DNA from: Prosapia bicincta
Taxonomy: Eukaryota > Arthropoda > Insecta > Hemiptera > Cercopidae
DNA: 64,000 nt
Reading direction: 5' to 3'
NCBI GenBank assembly: GCA_036971475.1
Contig: JBAIZL010000005.1
Coordinates: 167,953,886-168,017,885 of the forward strand
Positions 1 through 10,783 of this stretch are shown one piece after another; position 1 is the stretch's first letter, and each line of letters starts with the position of its first letter. Both the position numbers and the translations under genes were made by a program. Under the pieces are notes generated by a model. That model was not told the origin of the DNA, did not search any database, and was given only the letters and a program-made list of their open reading frames with translations.

Positions 1-80
1 ATATAGTATTTTCATTTACCACTTACATATATACTAATGATGCTTATTAAATACAAGATAGTTATATATCACACAGACAC

Positions 81-118
<38 letters not shown>

Positions 119-158
119 CAACATAGGTTATTCAAATACAAGAATATTTATTAATTTA

Positions 159-205
159 TATCCAAAGCTTTTCGTTGTTAAACAGTACCAACATCATCAG
201 GAATC
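159..205 (-). ncRNA. Hammerhead ribozyme motif, left arm
   Basis: On the minus strand the core CTGATGA (revcomp of 194-200) and GAAA (revcomp of 170-173) are both intact. Helix II is GTTG/CAAC. Helix III would be a two-pair AA/TT hairpin. Stem I pairs ATTC with GGAT, including one G-U wobble. This is the type I layout with a tiny helix III described for Penelope-like elements. Activity is inferred, not shown. Confidence 0.55.
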
Positions 206-207
206 AA

Positions 208-210
<3 letters not shown>

Positions 211-260
<50 letters not shown>
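211..260. repeat. (TA)n microsatellite at palindrome centre
   Basis: About 50 bp of uninterrupted TA between the two arms of the inverted repeat. Shorter TA runs sit at 86-113 and 357-388. Confidence 0.95.
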
Positions 261-263
<3 letters not shown>

Positions 264-265
264 TT

Positions 266-312
266 GATTCCTGATGATGTTGGTACTGTTTAACAACGAA
301 AAGCTTTGGATA
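266..312 (+). ncRNA. Hammerhead ribozyme motif, right arm
   Basis: CTGATGA (271-277) and GAAA (298-301) are intact, with helix II GTTG/CAAC, helix III AA-GC-TT and stem I ATTC/GGAT. It is the mirror copy of the motif at 159-205 and has the same single extra T between A9 and helix II. Confidence 0.55.
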
Positions 313-352
313 TAAATTAATAAATATTCTTGTATTTGAATAACCTATGTTG

Positions 353-392
<40 letters not shown>

Positions 393-405
393 GTGTCTGT
401 GTGAT

Positions 406-2142
406 TTGCATTTCAACAATATTCTGAACAAGCCTCTATAAAAGATAAGGACAAACTAAAACCACAATAAAATAGGCAGAAATATATCACAGGTCTGTTT
501 TGCTAACCGACCACATGATTCTAGCCTGTAATAACAACTCTGGAGTTCCAAGTGCATATAATTATTTCATTTTGTTATAAAAAAATAATATTGATATCAC
601 TTGCATATATATATATATAAAGTAGATTTCACGCTTTCCTCTAACATTCACACAACATTTTTTTCATATTTAATTCATGTTTTTAAAAAAATATCGGGAT
701 ACCTAAAATAATTTCAAAACAAATATTCACATATATTTTTTAATTAACAATATGTCAATGGTATAATCTAATACCTAGTTTTAGGCTCAAGTGCCCTTAC
801 CTGCTCAGTGCAGTGTCCAATCTTTACTGAAGGATAAAACAATGAAAGACTAGAGTAAGAAGTTGGCGTAAATTTCCAGCTGTTAGTCATAAGCAATAAG
901 GCAATAAAAATTCCATTTATTTCTCCTGTCATTCTTTGAATGCATTTGGACAGTTATAAATATTTCTCTTTATGGTAACAGTTTTTAGAGGCAAAAACTT
1001 TACCTTAAGTCAAGAGAAACGTGTTGCATGGGCTTATCATTTGTTTAGCGATGAAAATCAATGACGAGCTGTGCTCGTTATTATACCTGCTAGCAACATT
1101 TTGTTAGAACAAGCTGAGCTCATCCATTAGCAAAATGGGTTAATATCGTGACTAAGGCAGCGATGAGTCATGCCTGGCCTAAGGTATGCCACTTTCAACA
1201 GTACTACTCTACATATATACATCATGAACTAAAACAGTTGATAAAACAGACATAACTTGTTACAATGGTTAGAAATTAAATGTGAAAAGAGGCTACTTCT
1301 AATGTCTCATGCTCTGATACAGCGAACTAGCCATTAATGCAAACATCTGAGCTCACATTAATAACAAAGACAATTGTTAGCATTGCCCTTGTGCGAGTTT
1401 TTAGTATTTGAACCTAGTCTGTCTTTGACCTGTTTGTGGGGGCCATTAGCATTCAATGTGTAAGATAATAGTAGTCTAGCCTTTCCATCTAAGGCTGAAT
1501 TAAAGTGTTGGTTGCAACTGCTACAATTTAATTTTAACTACCTGACAGTAAAAAACATCTGTATTCTTTTAGATGTAAATTATTATAAGTAATTATTTAA
1601 AAAACTAATTGAAAACCATTAACTTAGTTCTTTAAATAATTGCTTATGATTTAATTAGTGAAATCATGGTGATAAGAATGACCTACATTAAAAAAGTGCT
1701 TCAGATAAAATTAATTAACATTTTCCTATAAAACAAGCCTTATTCATGATCTAAAATAAAACAAGGCGAGTAAGTGTAGACAAAATTTTAAAAAATCTAA
1801 TATTTGAAATAATACACAAATCAAACTTTAAAGTGAAAAGAATCTATGTGAAATAATTAAAACCTCTTAACCACAAAAGGTTTTTATTTAAATCCTTATA
1901 TACGTTTCAATTGCAAAGGCATCATTAAAAGCAAATGTACATAACAATTTAAATAAAAGGTTTTTGTGGTTATAGAATTATAGAAGGTTTTATTTATTTT
2001 AAATTTAAAAAATGTAATTATTGCGTTAAAAAATATTATATAATATTCCGTTTTTTTTTCTTATTTGAATTACCCTTTCCGTTCCTCATGCCTAGCCAGA
2101 TCTCTTGTTCTATTCTTACCACTAAACATTTTCTGTTGACAG
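406..2142. other. Non-coding stretch upstream of the ABCG exon (probable intron)
   Basis: AT-rich sequence with no recognisable exon. It presumably belongs to the last intron of the ABCG gene whose terminal exon starts at 2143, since the other exons of that gene are not found in the window. A degenerate repeat of the GTGGTT/TTTAAATAAAA family lies at 1855-1995. Confidence 0.5.
1855..1995. repeat. Degenerate inverted Penelope-type terminal repeat (GTGGTT family)
   Basis: The ends read cctcttaaccacaaaagg and, inverted, ccttttgtggtt-like sequence. Inside, the minus strand keeps GAAACGTATATAAGGAT, the 3' half of a hammerhead of the same family as 37055-37205, 38918-39000 and 49018-50485. The 5' core is mutated (TTAATGA-like). 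Confidence 0.5.
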
Positions 2143-2301
2143 CCTTATTGTCACTTCAAGAATCCACAGACAACACTTGAAGAACTGGACATGTCAGATG
2201 CAGATTTCACTCTGGATATTATAGCTCTCTTTATTATTTTCTTTGTACTCAGAATTTCTGCTTTTCTTTTCCTTCGGTGGAAACTAAATTCTGTTCGTTA
2301 A
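2143..2301 (+). CDS. Last exon of an ABCG half-transporter (ABCG1/4-like)
   Basis: A pyrimidine tract and CAG end at 2142 and open a 52-codon frame closed by TAA at 2299-2301. It reads PYCHFKNPQTTLEELDMSDA, then the hydrophobic segment DIIALFIIFFVLRISAFLFL, then a basic tail RWKLNSVR. The order Cys-His-Phe, an acidic alpha-helical linker, the final transmembrane helix and a short Arg/Lys-rich C-terminus is typical of the ABCG family end, and the CHF...LDM..AD pattern is closest to the ABCG1/ABCG4-like insect group. Such proteins are half-transporters that dimerise in the membrane and move sterols or other lipids. The ATP-binding cassette and other membrane helices must lie left of the window. 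The family assignment rests on 52 residues, so the subgroup is uncertain. Confidence 0.75.
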   Translation, partial: PYCHFKNPQTTLEELDMSDADFTLDIIALFIIFFVLRISAFLFLRWKLNSVR

Positions 2302-4296
2302 TTTCTTATATAGTTTTTTTCATTAGGTGCCTTTATTTTTTCACACTGCCTCAAACAACTTGATACATTTTAAAATGTTTAAATTTCATAAAATCCTTTT
2401 TACAATTTTCCACAGAAAAATGTTTTAAACGTAATATATTATTTTATAAATGTACAATTTCCATTTATGATTTCATTAAATTTAGTAAATCCGCAAGATT
2501 CCTATATCTAAGTATATTTCGTATTTTTCTTTGTTCATATTTTGAAGCGGTGACTAGCATTTTCAGGGAGTTTATGTGAATCTCAGATGAAAATATTTGC
2601 CACATATCTCTTTAAAGTTGGTCTCACTATTGAACAAATATATGTTTATATTTACAAACTAATAATGAAAAGTAAAACTTACAATTACAAACTAAGGTCT
2701 TAATTTTGTAATAAAAAAAATTATGTTAAAGAAATTTTGGGTTCTTGGATTTTGTATATGGATAAAAACTATTACCTTCTCTGGTTTACATATATTGGAA
2801 ATTATAAAGTGTTATTTTCATAATTTGATTATGCATGTTTTGTATTGTTTTGTCTAAGAAAGTATGTTTGTAAAAATACGTTATAGGAAAAACATAAATT
2901 CTATTTTTATATAAAATAAGTACTTAATATATATGTATATATATACTCATATAAACACTTTAATAAGGTCCAGTAATTTTTATATTGTTTTAGTGGAAAT
3001 TTATGAACAACCACTGTGGGATTTAAAGTATCTCAACTATCGAGTAATGTTTTGTTTTATTATCTTCCCTAGTACTGTATATATGGTTCTTTTCTTTAGT
3101 CATGAAATTTCAAAGAAAAACATGAACAAGTAAACAAACAAACAATTTTTTACTAGCAGATTTAAACATTCCTCCGCTCAACTATTTAGTTATAGATTTT
3201 ATATTGTAAATAGTAATAAAGTTTATTTACCAAAATTTTTATATTAATAGATATTGGTAAGGTTTGTTTTAAATATTTTAAAACTAGGTTTTATATTATC
3301 ATTAAAGTAAAGTGTGTGTTCCTAAATTGTGCAAAAATTTAACAAGATGATGGTAAAACATTTCAAAATATTTAACTAATACATGGAAAATAAATGTAAC
3401 ATTAATACATTTTTTCACGATTTGTACAAAGTATGATTGACACATATTTATATCTTTTTATAAAGAAAAGGACTTATGTGCCTGACAAATTTATTAAATT
3501 GTTTTAGATAGTTAGAGTTTTATAATACATTCAGAAAATAAACTATTTTACAAGAATATTTTAAATTAAATTGTTGGGGATAAAGATAATAGTTTTTCTA
3601 TTTGTTTTATTAGAAATATTTACTTTTTAGTTTTTATATAATCATTACATTATAAGGAAATATGAAACTTAATTAATAGTTTTTTTCCCTTTAAGATTGT
3701 GTACTTCATAAGATAGACAATTAATGAATAATTGCTATGAAATAGATTTATTTCTTTATATGAAATTTTTCGTATGAATTCAGAATACAAAATGAATTTT
3801 GTAATATATATATATTTATGAAATAGTTTTACCATTTGCATTATACACTTGTAAAACTTGCTAAAAAGAAAATTATTTGTTCTATATTTTAAAAAAATAT
3901 AAAAACAATATCCATTTAATAATTTGTTATACAATTTATTTTATATAGTTTACATATTTTGTGTTATTCATAATCTAGACGTTTATATCTATTGAAAAAT
4001 GTAATCTAAAACTTATAAAATTAAAAAAATGTTTTATAATTTATTTTACCCAATTTCCTTATTATAAGAACAAGCATTTGATGACAAAAACAAGCTGTTT
4101 CTATTTGATATCATTTACCTGTTCTAAATTAGTTTATTTTATTGTAATTAAAAATAGGGGTAACTCTTAGAGGTAACCTTTCCAAACAACCAAAAAGTTA
4201 GTTTTTTTAATATTCATTAAATAACTTTTTTATCATTATATATTGTGTTAGATTAGAAATTATAACATTTTGTGAGGAAAATTTCATTTAACCATT
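2302..4296. other. 3' UTR and AT-rich intergenic DNA
   Basis: No coding exon or recognisable element is seen. AATAAA hexamers occur near 2709 and 3214 and could end the ABCG transcript. Short open frames here are low-complexity AT products. Confidence 0.5.
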
Positions 4297-4328
4297 TTTT
4301 TTATTTACTTCTTACTTCTTACTTCTTA

Positions 4329-4595
4329 TTACGAGCTTCCAAGGTTGGCCTCGATGGCTCGATGTCTCCTATACACACACTCTGCCAATGGCCAGAAACA
4401 ACTTTCTTTCAAGATTCTGTCCAGGGTACATTCCCGTCCTAGTTGCTTTATCAAGGGACTCCTTGTTGCTGCTGTTACAGGACACTTCAAAAGTATGTGC
4501 TCTAATGTTTCCTCTTCTTGCTTGCACACTCCACAGATAGAGTCGTTAGTAATATGAAACCTTTTCAAATATGTATTGGTGACAATGTGTCCCAT
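4329..4595 (-). pseudogene. C-terminal part of the same LINE ORF2, frameshifted
   Basis: Starts at MGHIVTNTYLKRF and contains the Cys/His motif ICGVCKQEEETLEHILLKC, which closes I/Jockey-type ORF2 proteins. The stop codon at 4329-4331 is followed at once by the GAAGTAA tandem tail. Confidence 0.75.
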
Positions 4596-5863
4596 ACGAG
4601 CTCGTGCCGCAAAAATGCCACTGAACGTGATAATGACTTGAAGATCTTTGGATCATTAGGTTGTTTTTGTAATGAATAATATTTGCGCCCAGTATTGCAT
4701 TCTCTCCATTTCTTTCTCCAACAGATGTGAGATTCTTTATCAACTGCCTCTTTGCAATTAGTTAAGGAGTAACAACTTTCAGGAGATGGAAACAAGTTGC
4801 AAGACGCCTTGGCAGATCTGTCAGCTTCCTCATTTCCAGGAACACCACAATGACTGGGGATCCATTGAAATACAATATTTTTCTGTTCTAAGTTTTTTAA
4901 CAATTTAGTTATTTCAGATGTTCGAAAATGGTAGTCTGTAGTGTGCTGTACTTGAAGGGCTTGAAGGGCCGACCTGGAATCGGTGAGAATGCAGATGTTC
5001 TGTGCATCCATAGTATTGCTAAAAACCAAAGCAGCATTTAAGGCCATCAATTCAGCATTCATGCTTGAAGAGGAATCGCAGGGCACATAGTAATCCTCGT
5101 TTAATTCTGGACAATGAAAAGCTGCACCTCCCCTATGGTTCTCTTTATCAACGGAACCATCTGTGTAGATTTTTACAAAGTTGTTATATGTGGTGTTTAT
5201 CAATTCCATAGCGACAGATTTTAGTAGGTGAGGTGAATCTTCTTTTGTGAGTGAACCAGGAATTTCAAGATTGGTTTTTATTGGGATTCGAAGCCAGGGT
5301 TGTTGTTCCAAAACAACTGGAATTTTTCCTGATTCCATTGTGTTTAATGATTCGCAGCGTTTGTTATGATGGTAGAACAGTGACTGTCGGATGTTAGTTA
5401 CCAATGCAATGTTAGAAAGAGTGTTAAGTGAAATTGCCTTCATCTGAAAATGTTTCTTCCACATTCTGTTTTTTATATATAAGTCAAAGGGCATGACTGA
5501 CAGTTCAATTTCCATAGACTGTATACTTGTGGTTTTTGGACAACCCAAACAAATCCTCAGAGATGAGTTCTGTAATATTTGTAATTTTCGAATATGAGTT
5601 TCAGCTGTTCCACCCCAAACTTCACAACAATACATGATTTTTGATCTTACAAAGGACAAATAAAAATTCCTTAATATATATGTATCTGCTCCCCATGCCC
5701 TGCTGGCTATAACTTTCAACGCTTTTATTCTATTTGCACATTTGTCCGCTATGAAATGGACATGTTCTTTCCACAGTAGTTTTGGATCCAGTTTAATACC
5801 CAGAAGTACAGGATTTGGGTTATGCCGCAGTACGTTTCCATTTTTTTTATTTAGAAGATACAC
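4565..5863 (-). pseudogene. LINE ORF2 fragment: RT thumb plus RNase H
   Basis: 432 open codons. Residues 1-100 match the connection region after the RT palm. Residues 230-350 form an RNase H domain with the DEDD set visible: Asp in YTDGSV (~235), Glu in MNAELMAL (~270), Asp in LTDSRSAL (~295) and Asp in GNEEADRSAK (~348), plus the WIPSHCGVPGNE signature. The frame breaks near 4600 at a short T run. The expected continuation RARMGHIVTNTYLKRF lies in another frame, so one base was probably lost. I/Jockey-type LINEs carry RNase H here; in insects this is element sequence, not a host gene. Confidence 0.85.
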
Positions 5864-5870
5864 TTATTAA

Positions 5871-6817
5871 AAACCCCAATTTTGGTAGCAACCTATAGAA
5901 ATGATAAAGAAATTTTGTAGGTCTTGTCCTAAAATATAGTGCTATTTGTTATTAAAAATATTTTGCTGAAAGCCGTGAATATAGCTTATGGAGCCAGAAC
6001 ACTAGTCCTATTATTTGGCGGGAGCTAGCTGGACCTACCTAAATAATATCACACCACACAGTTCTCCCACCTATCTGATGCGATTACATCTACAAAAATT
6101 TGCTTTTGAAAATTGCCAAGGAGAAGCAGGGTAGTTCACTAACAAAAATAAATAGATCTCAAAATATACCTTAATACTTCTCTTAACATGTAAATATAAA
6201 TTTAAATCAGCGATTTCATGACTGTGGGTGGCTTGTAGTGCAGCGATATGACAGTTGCAATTACTGTTCATAGCGTTAAGCTACTGTATATTATTTTTTA
6301 AATTATATATCATTTTGAAACTATATGGTCACAACAACCTTCCTCTACTACAAAAATGGACATATTACCTCACCAAAATTTCTCATATTCTTTTGAGATC
6401 TGAATAAAGTCAATAAAAAATGTAATACAAACATTCTTGATTAAAACATCCCTGGCAGATGAAAGAAACATGGTTGTTCCTCACTCATATTTGATAAACT
6501 TTGCCGTTTTAGTTCCTGAGAAGCTGAACCATCCATTGTTCTGTTTATAGCTAACATTTTTTTGAAAATTTAGCCTTATTTGACAGTGATCATGGAATTA
6601 GTTTTGCTTTTTCATTAAGATAAAAACTTGTCTTAAAAGTGAAGTTCTGGATAAACATATTTGATGGTTTTTCCAAACGTCTTTAAAGTAGAAATTCACA
6701 TTCGAAGTTCATACATCATCCAGTGAGTTTGTCGAACTTACCAAAAATAATTAATCATTTATTAGAAATGTATTTAATAATTTATTTACAGTGTGTATAT
6801 TGATATGCTTTTTATTA
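5871..6817. other. AT-rich intergenic spacer
   Basis: No gene, repeat of known family or RNA is recognised between the LINE and the mariner copy. Confidence 0.4.
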
Positions 6818-7579
6818 TACAGGGTGACACACGGGAGACGGACGGTTTTTAATGAAATAATACTCAGCCAACTTTGAAATTAATGCATGTTTATTTACAG
6901 AAAATCAAAGCTCATTATTTGCCATTTTAGTTAACAAACTTATTTGTGAAAAATAATGTCATTAAGGTTATGTCCATCATTTCGAATGCAGGACTCAAGT
7001 CTCTTCTCAAAATCCTCCATCATACGGACTAAAATCTTTGCAGGGACGGCAGCAATTTTTTGAATGATTGCATTCTTCAACTCGTCCAAATTTCGTGCTT
7101 TGTTGTTATAAACACAGTTCTTAAGGTACCCCCACAGAAAAAAGTCACATATTGACAAGTCGGGGAGACCTGGGAGGCCAAGGAACATTGCCAAAACGTG
7201 AGATAATCCGGCCAGGAAACATGCGTCTAAGAACTGTCATTGAAGTTTCTCGGGCCAGGATGCTTCTTAGCCAGTATGCTTCCAGTTGATCTGAAGTTTT
7301 CCACTCATCTGAGGATTGTGTTACGGCTCGGAACAGCTCCATGTCGACCGACATTAAACCGCGCACGAAACAATCGCTGCGTAGCAATAATACTCACCAC
7401 TTTTCACGAAACTGTCATAGACAAACACTTGACATTTCAAGTCCCACTGCTCCATAGTGACTGAGTAAATGAAATGGCGTCGTGTGGATCAGAACTATCC
7501 CCACCAAGACCACCTCCCACCACCGTGCCCTCTGTACTACGCAGTTAAAAACCTTCCGTCTCCCGTGGGTCACCCTGTA
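6818..7579 (-). mobile_element. Internally deleted mariner-like element with intact TIRs and TA target sites
   Basis: The left end cagggtgacacacgggagac (from 6820) is mirrored at the right end, which finishes at 7577 (...gggtcaccctg). TIRs are about 30 bp with few mismatches. TA flanks both ends (6818-6819 and 7578-7579), the target duplication of the Tc1/mariner superfamily. The 758-bp copy is roughly half the usual 1.3 kb. Frames inside are broken, and N-terminal helix-turn-helix-like sequence runs directly into the C-terminal third, so much of the catalytic core is gone. Confidence 0.9.
6940..7390 (-). pseudogene. Mariner transposase remnants
   Basis: The best preserved part (6940-7194) reads PDLSICDFFLWGYLKNCVY, then ELKNAI.QKI and F.KRLESCI..DGHNLNDIIF, the C-terminal catalytic block around the last Asp and the following helix of mariner transposases. 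Another frame (7145-7387) holds TSMTVLRRMFPGRIISRFG and VPWPPRSPRL, which should precede it directly; a frameshift separates the two. The first catalytic Asp region is missing. Confidence 0.85.
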
Positions 7580-8083
7580 TTATAATCTAAATATTTATTA
7601 TAACTAATTTTGAACTCTCAATTATTGAATGGAGGTGTAGGCACACCCATTAGTTATACAATATGCTCCACAAGTGTATGATGGATTTTTAGAATTAACT
7701 AATAATCAGCTCACTAATAACTCAAAGGAAAAGGAGTTGTGAGTTAAATTTTATAAAGCCAATAATACACTGACAGATATATTCTAACAACATTCACTGT
7801 AGTCTTAAATTCTGTGACATTGGAGTGAATCGTTGAACCTTATGTGCTCGTTTGGCATCCTTTCTTTAGCCAAGTGAAAGCCAGCTGGTAAACTTAATAC
7901 ATTTCCCAACTTCCACAACATATGATACATGGTAGACATGAGAGCTCTTTATTTCTGGGTAATGTAACTAAAACAAATAAGGTTGGAAAACAAATGGCAT
8001 TCAGCTTCAGAGAAATATGCCTATGTCAACAACAAAATAGTAACCCAACAATCTCCTCCAATATTGTTAGTTATTAGAAATAC
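7580..8083. other. Spacer between two DNA transposons
   Basis: AT-rich, with nothing recognisable as coding. Confidence 0.4.
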
Positions 8084-10783
8084 TACAGTCGAACCTCTAT
8101 ATAAGGAACCTCCAGATAACGAAATCCTCTATATAACGAATTTTTACCTTGTCTCATGACATTTTAGAAGTTATACTGCTTATTTACCTCTATGTAACGA
8201 ATTTCGGACCTTTCAGTAACGAAGTTTTTTCTTCACTTCAACCGAAGAAATGTAGTGTTGTATAGGCAGCTCACAATGTCATTTCCAGGAAATTGTTTAT
8301 TTTCAGCAGGAAGGTCAACAAAACCAAGAATGGTAGGCAAAACACATGTCGGCAATTGGCTTCATGTTATAGTTCGGTTCAGTTAAGAATGCAGTGACTC
8401 ATTGGTTAGGAATTCTAAGAACTTAGCATTTATAGATAGGCCTACTGTACAGGCCTACAGTACATTCCCATCCTCCCACCATTTTCTTTTATCACTCATT
8501 TCAATGTTGCTAGCTCAGTTACTCAGTTTTATTCGTGCCGTCAAAGAATGTAAAAAAGAAAGTTTTAAAGTGTAGCAGAAAAAGTGAGTGTTTTACGAGA
8601 GATTGATGAAGGTGTAAAAGTGTGATGTTGCGAAAAAATTCGATATACCTCAGAGGTTGCTATCCACTATTCTAAAAAACCAGGATCAAATTCTAAAACA
8701 AAGTGTTTCTTATGATTTGCAAAGAAAGAAAATGAAACTTTGTACATTCGACAATATCGATAACGCGATGATTAAATGGGTTACGGTAATGAGCGAGAAA
8801 AATCTTCATTGTCAGGAAATCTTATTAAAGGAAGACTTTGGAATTTGCAGTGTCATTAGGACACAGTGGCTTTAACACAAGTAACAGATGGATAGAAAAA
8901 TTCAAAAACGCCATAACATTGTTCAAAAAGTCATTTCGGGAGAAAGTGCTAGTGTTGATCGCCCCACTTGTGAATTTTAGAAAAGAAATGTGTTTAAATG
9001 ATTATGACATTTAAAAGTTTTAAAAGACATTTTCTATGCTGATGAGACTGGTCTGTTTTTTAAATGTTTGCCCAACAAGACACTAACTTTTAAAACCGAC
9101 CCTTGTTTTGGAGGAAAAGGAAGCAAAGAAAGGATCACCGTATTACTGGCAGCTAACATGTTAGGGACAGAAAAACTCAAATTGCTTGTGATTGGCAAAA
9201 GCAAATCTCCGCTATGTTTCCGATCTGTCAAGTCCGTAGAAGTTGATTACGTGTTTAATAAAAAGGCGTGGTTGACGAGCAAAATTTTCATTGAATAGAT
9301 ATTGAAGCTGGACAAACAGATCTCCAAAGAGAAAAGGAAAATTGCACTTCTCATCGACAACTGCCCTGCAGATCCGCATGATATCAATTGCAAACTGAAG
9401 AGTGTCAATGTGTTTTTCTTTCCACCAAATTTTACATCGATATTTCAACCACTCGATCAGGGAGTAATACAAAATTTAAAGCTACACTACAGAAAAAGAA
9501 TTTTAAAAAAGATTGAGACTACCGTAGAGAACAATGAAATCATACCCAAAAACATTGTTAATCTAAGGGACTGCATCGCTGAATTGGCAAAAGTTGGGAC
9601 GAATGACGTGAAGAAAACAAGAGTTTTTAATTGTTTCTCCAAAGCCGGATTTAATTCGGTCACACATGAAGAGGACAACATGACTTTAAGTAAATTAAAA
9701 AAGCAATGGGATTTTCTGAAGAGTTCAGGAAACGTAGCTGATGACGTTCCACTTGAAGATTGTATTTGTCTGGAAGAAGATTTGGCTGTTTCCAATTTTC
9801 CAGACGACAAAGACATACTCCAAAGCATCCAGATGACAAACTCAAATGAACTTTTGAAGGATGATGACGATGATTGTGATGAACCTGAAGAGAAGAACCC
9901 TACAGATCATGAAGTTTTACAAGCTTTCAAAATCATCAGGCGAGGATTTCAACTGAAAGATGGTGTACCAGACAACATTTTTGATTGTCTGAATAAATGT
10001 GAAACATGCATTGAATGTGATGTTTTATTCAAACGTAAAGTGTAACAAAATATTATTAACTTTTTCAAGTAAAACTTTGAAAACTAGAAGCGATTTAAAA
10101 ATTACCTATACGAAGTTACTGTATTTACAGTACTCTATTACTGTACATCGTATTTTATGTTTAATTTAATACAGTATTTTTTTCTCCAGATACGGTCTGT
10201 GTAGTTATAAAACAGTTTGTGTTGTTTGAAATTGAATTGTATATATAAAAATAAAATAGTGATAGATTGTGTGTATTCAAATAAAATCAGTATAGGCAGT
10301 TAATAAATGTAATATGGTTAATAAATAATACAGTTACTAAACAGCCTACTGAGTTTACTTCGATTAAACTCCACTATGTTCAAGTCATGCTTCCTGAAAA
10401 TGAATTGGTCAGTGTACTTATTTACCAGTCAAGTTTTCATAAGCATTAGATAACATCATAATAGCCTATACAGAGTAGAACCTATGAAAAATATTGAATA
10501 TGGATATCTAATACAATGAAGAAACATTCTGAAAACATCAATAAAACATTTTTAACAACTTGAATTTCAAATAAATGGAGACATTATAAAGCATTATCCT
10601 ATATTAACATTGGCCTATTACACAAACTACGCTCATGATATTATATTGTACCCCTTTTATTACCGGTATGCGTAATCCGGTAAGATCAATAAGATGGGGT
10701 GGGAGCATTCTTGACAACACAACCTCTCTACAACGAATTTTTTCTCTGAATAATGGATTTCGTTATAGAGAGGTTCGACTGTA
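8084..10783 (+). mobile_element. Nearly complete pogo/Tigger DNA transposon, 2696 bp
   Basis: TIRs start at 8086 with cagtcgaacctctatataag and end at 10781 with ...gagaggttcgactg. TA flanks both sides (8084-8085 and 10782-10783). The left end carries several AACGAA boxes after CTCTAT(A/G)T-like sequence between 8115 and 8225, and the right end carries inverted counterparts, likely transposase-binding sites. The interior holds one transposase gene on the + strand. Confidence 0.9.
8550..10045 (+). pseudogene. Pogo/Tigger transposase with CENP-B-like DNA-binding domain, broken
   Basis: The N-terminus (about 8550-8900) has CENP-B-type helix-turn-helix sequence (TLSTILKNQDQILKQ-like) in shifted frames. 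From about 9030 one frame runs on with the pogo DDD catalytic set: YADETGLFFK, then LLIDNCPADP, then FQPLDQGVIQNLKLHYR. A single in-frame TAG at 9296-9298 interrupts KIFIE*ILKLDKQIS, where relatives have Trp, so TGG to TAG is likely. The acidic C-terminal tail ends at 10045. The protein would cut and paste by TA-directed transposition; this copy cannot encode it whole. Confidence 0.85.

Larger units (their letters stand above)
68..405. repeat. Near-perfect 338-bp inverted repeat carrying two hammerhead motifs
   Basis: The left arm (68-210) and right arm (261-405) are reverse complements over about 140 bp, starting with atcacacagacacgc and ending with its complement. A (TA)n tract fills the centre (211-260), and a (TA)n tract lies inside each arm near its outer end (86-113 and 357-388). 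Each arm holds a hammerhead core with its 5' side toward the centre. The arrangement fits two copies of a Penelope-like terminal repeat joined head to head. No coding sequence is seen. Confidence 0.8.
4297..5870 (-). mobile_element. 5'-truncated I/Jockey-like LINE with RNase H
   Basis: A minus-strand retrotransposon fragment. It starts just after the RT catalytic palm (LLGIKLD..LLWKEH, then WGA..Y.LRNFYLSFVRSKIMY) and continues through an RNase H domain to the 3' end. The 3' tail is not poly(A) but a short tandem series of GAAGTAA units (about 4315-4337) ending in an A-rich run near 4297. The copy lacks ORF1, endonuclease and most of the RT, so it is dead on arrival. No clear target-site duplication was found. 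Confidence 0.85.

Noticed and set aside
2933..3934. Short open frames in the ABCG downstream region
   Set aside because: AT-rich, with no similarity to known domains.
4565..5863. RNase H protein as a host gene
   Set aside because: It continues from an RT connection domain and ends at a LINE tail, so it is retrotransposon sequence.
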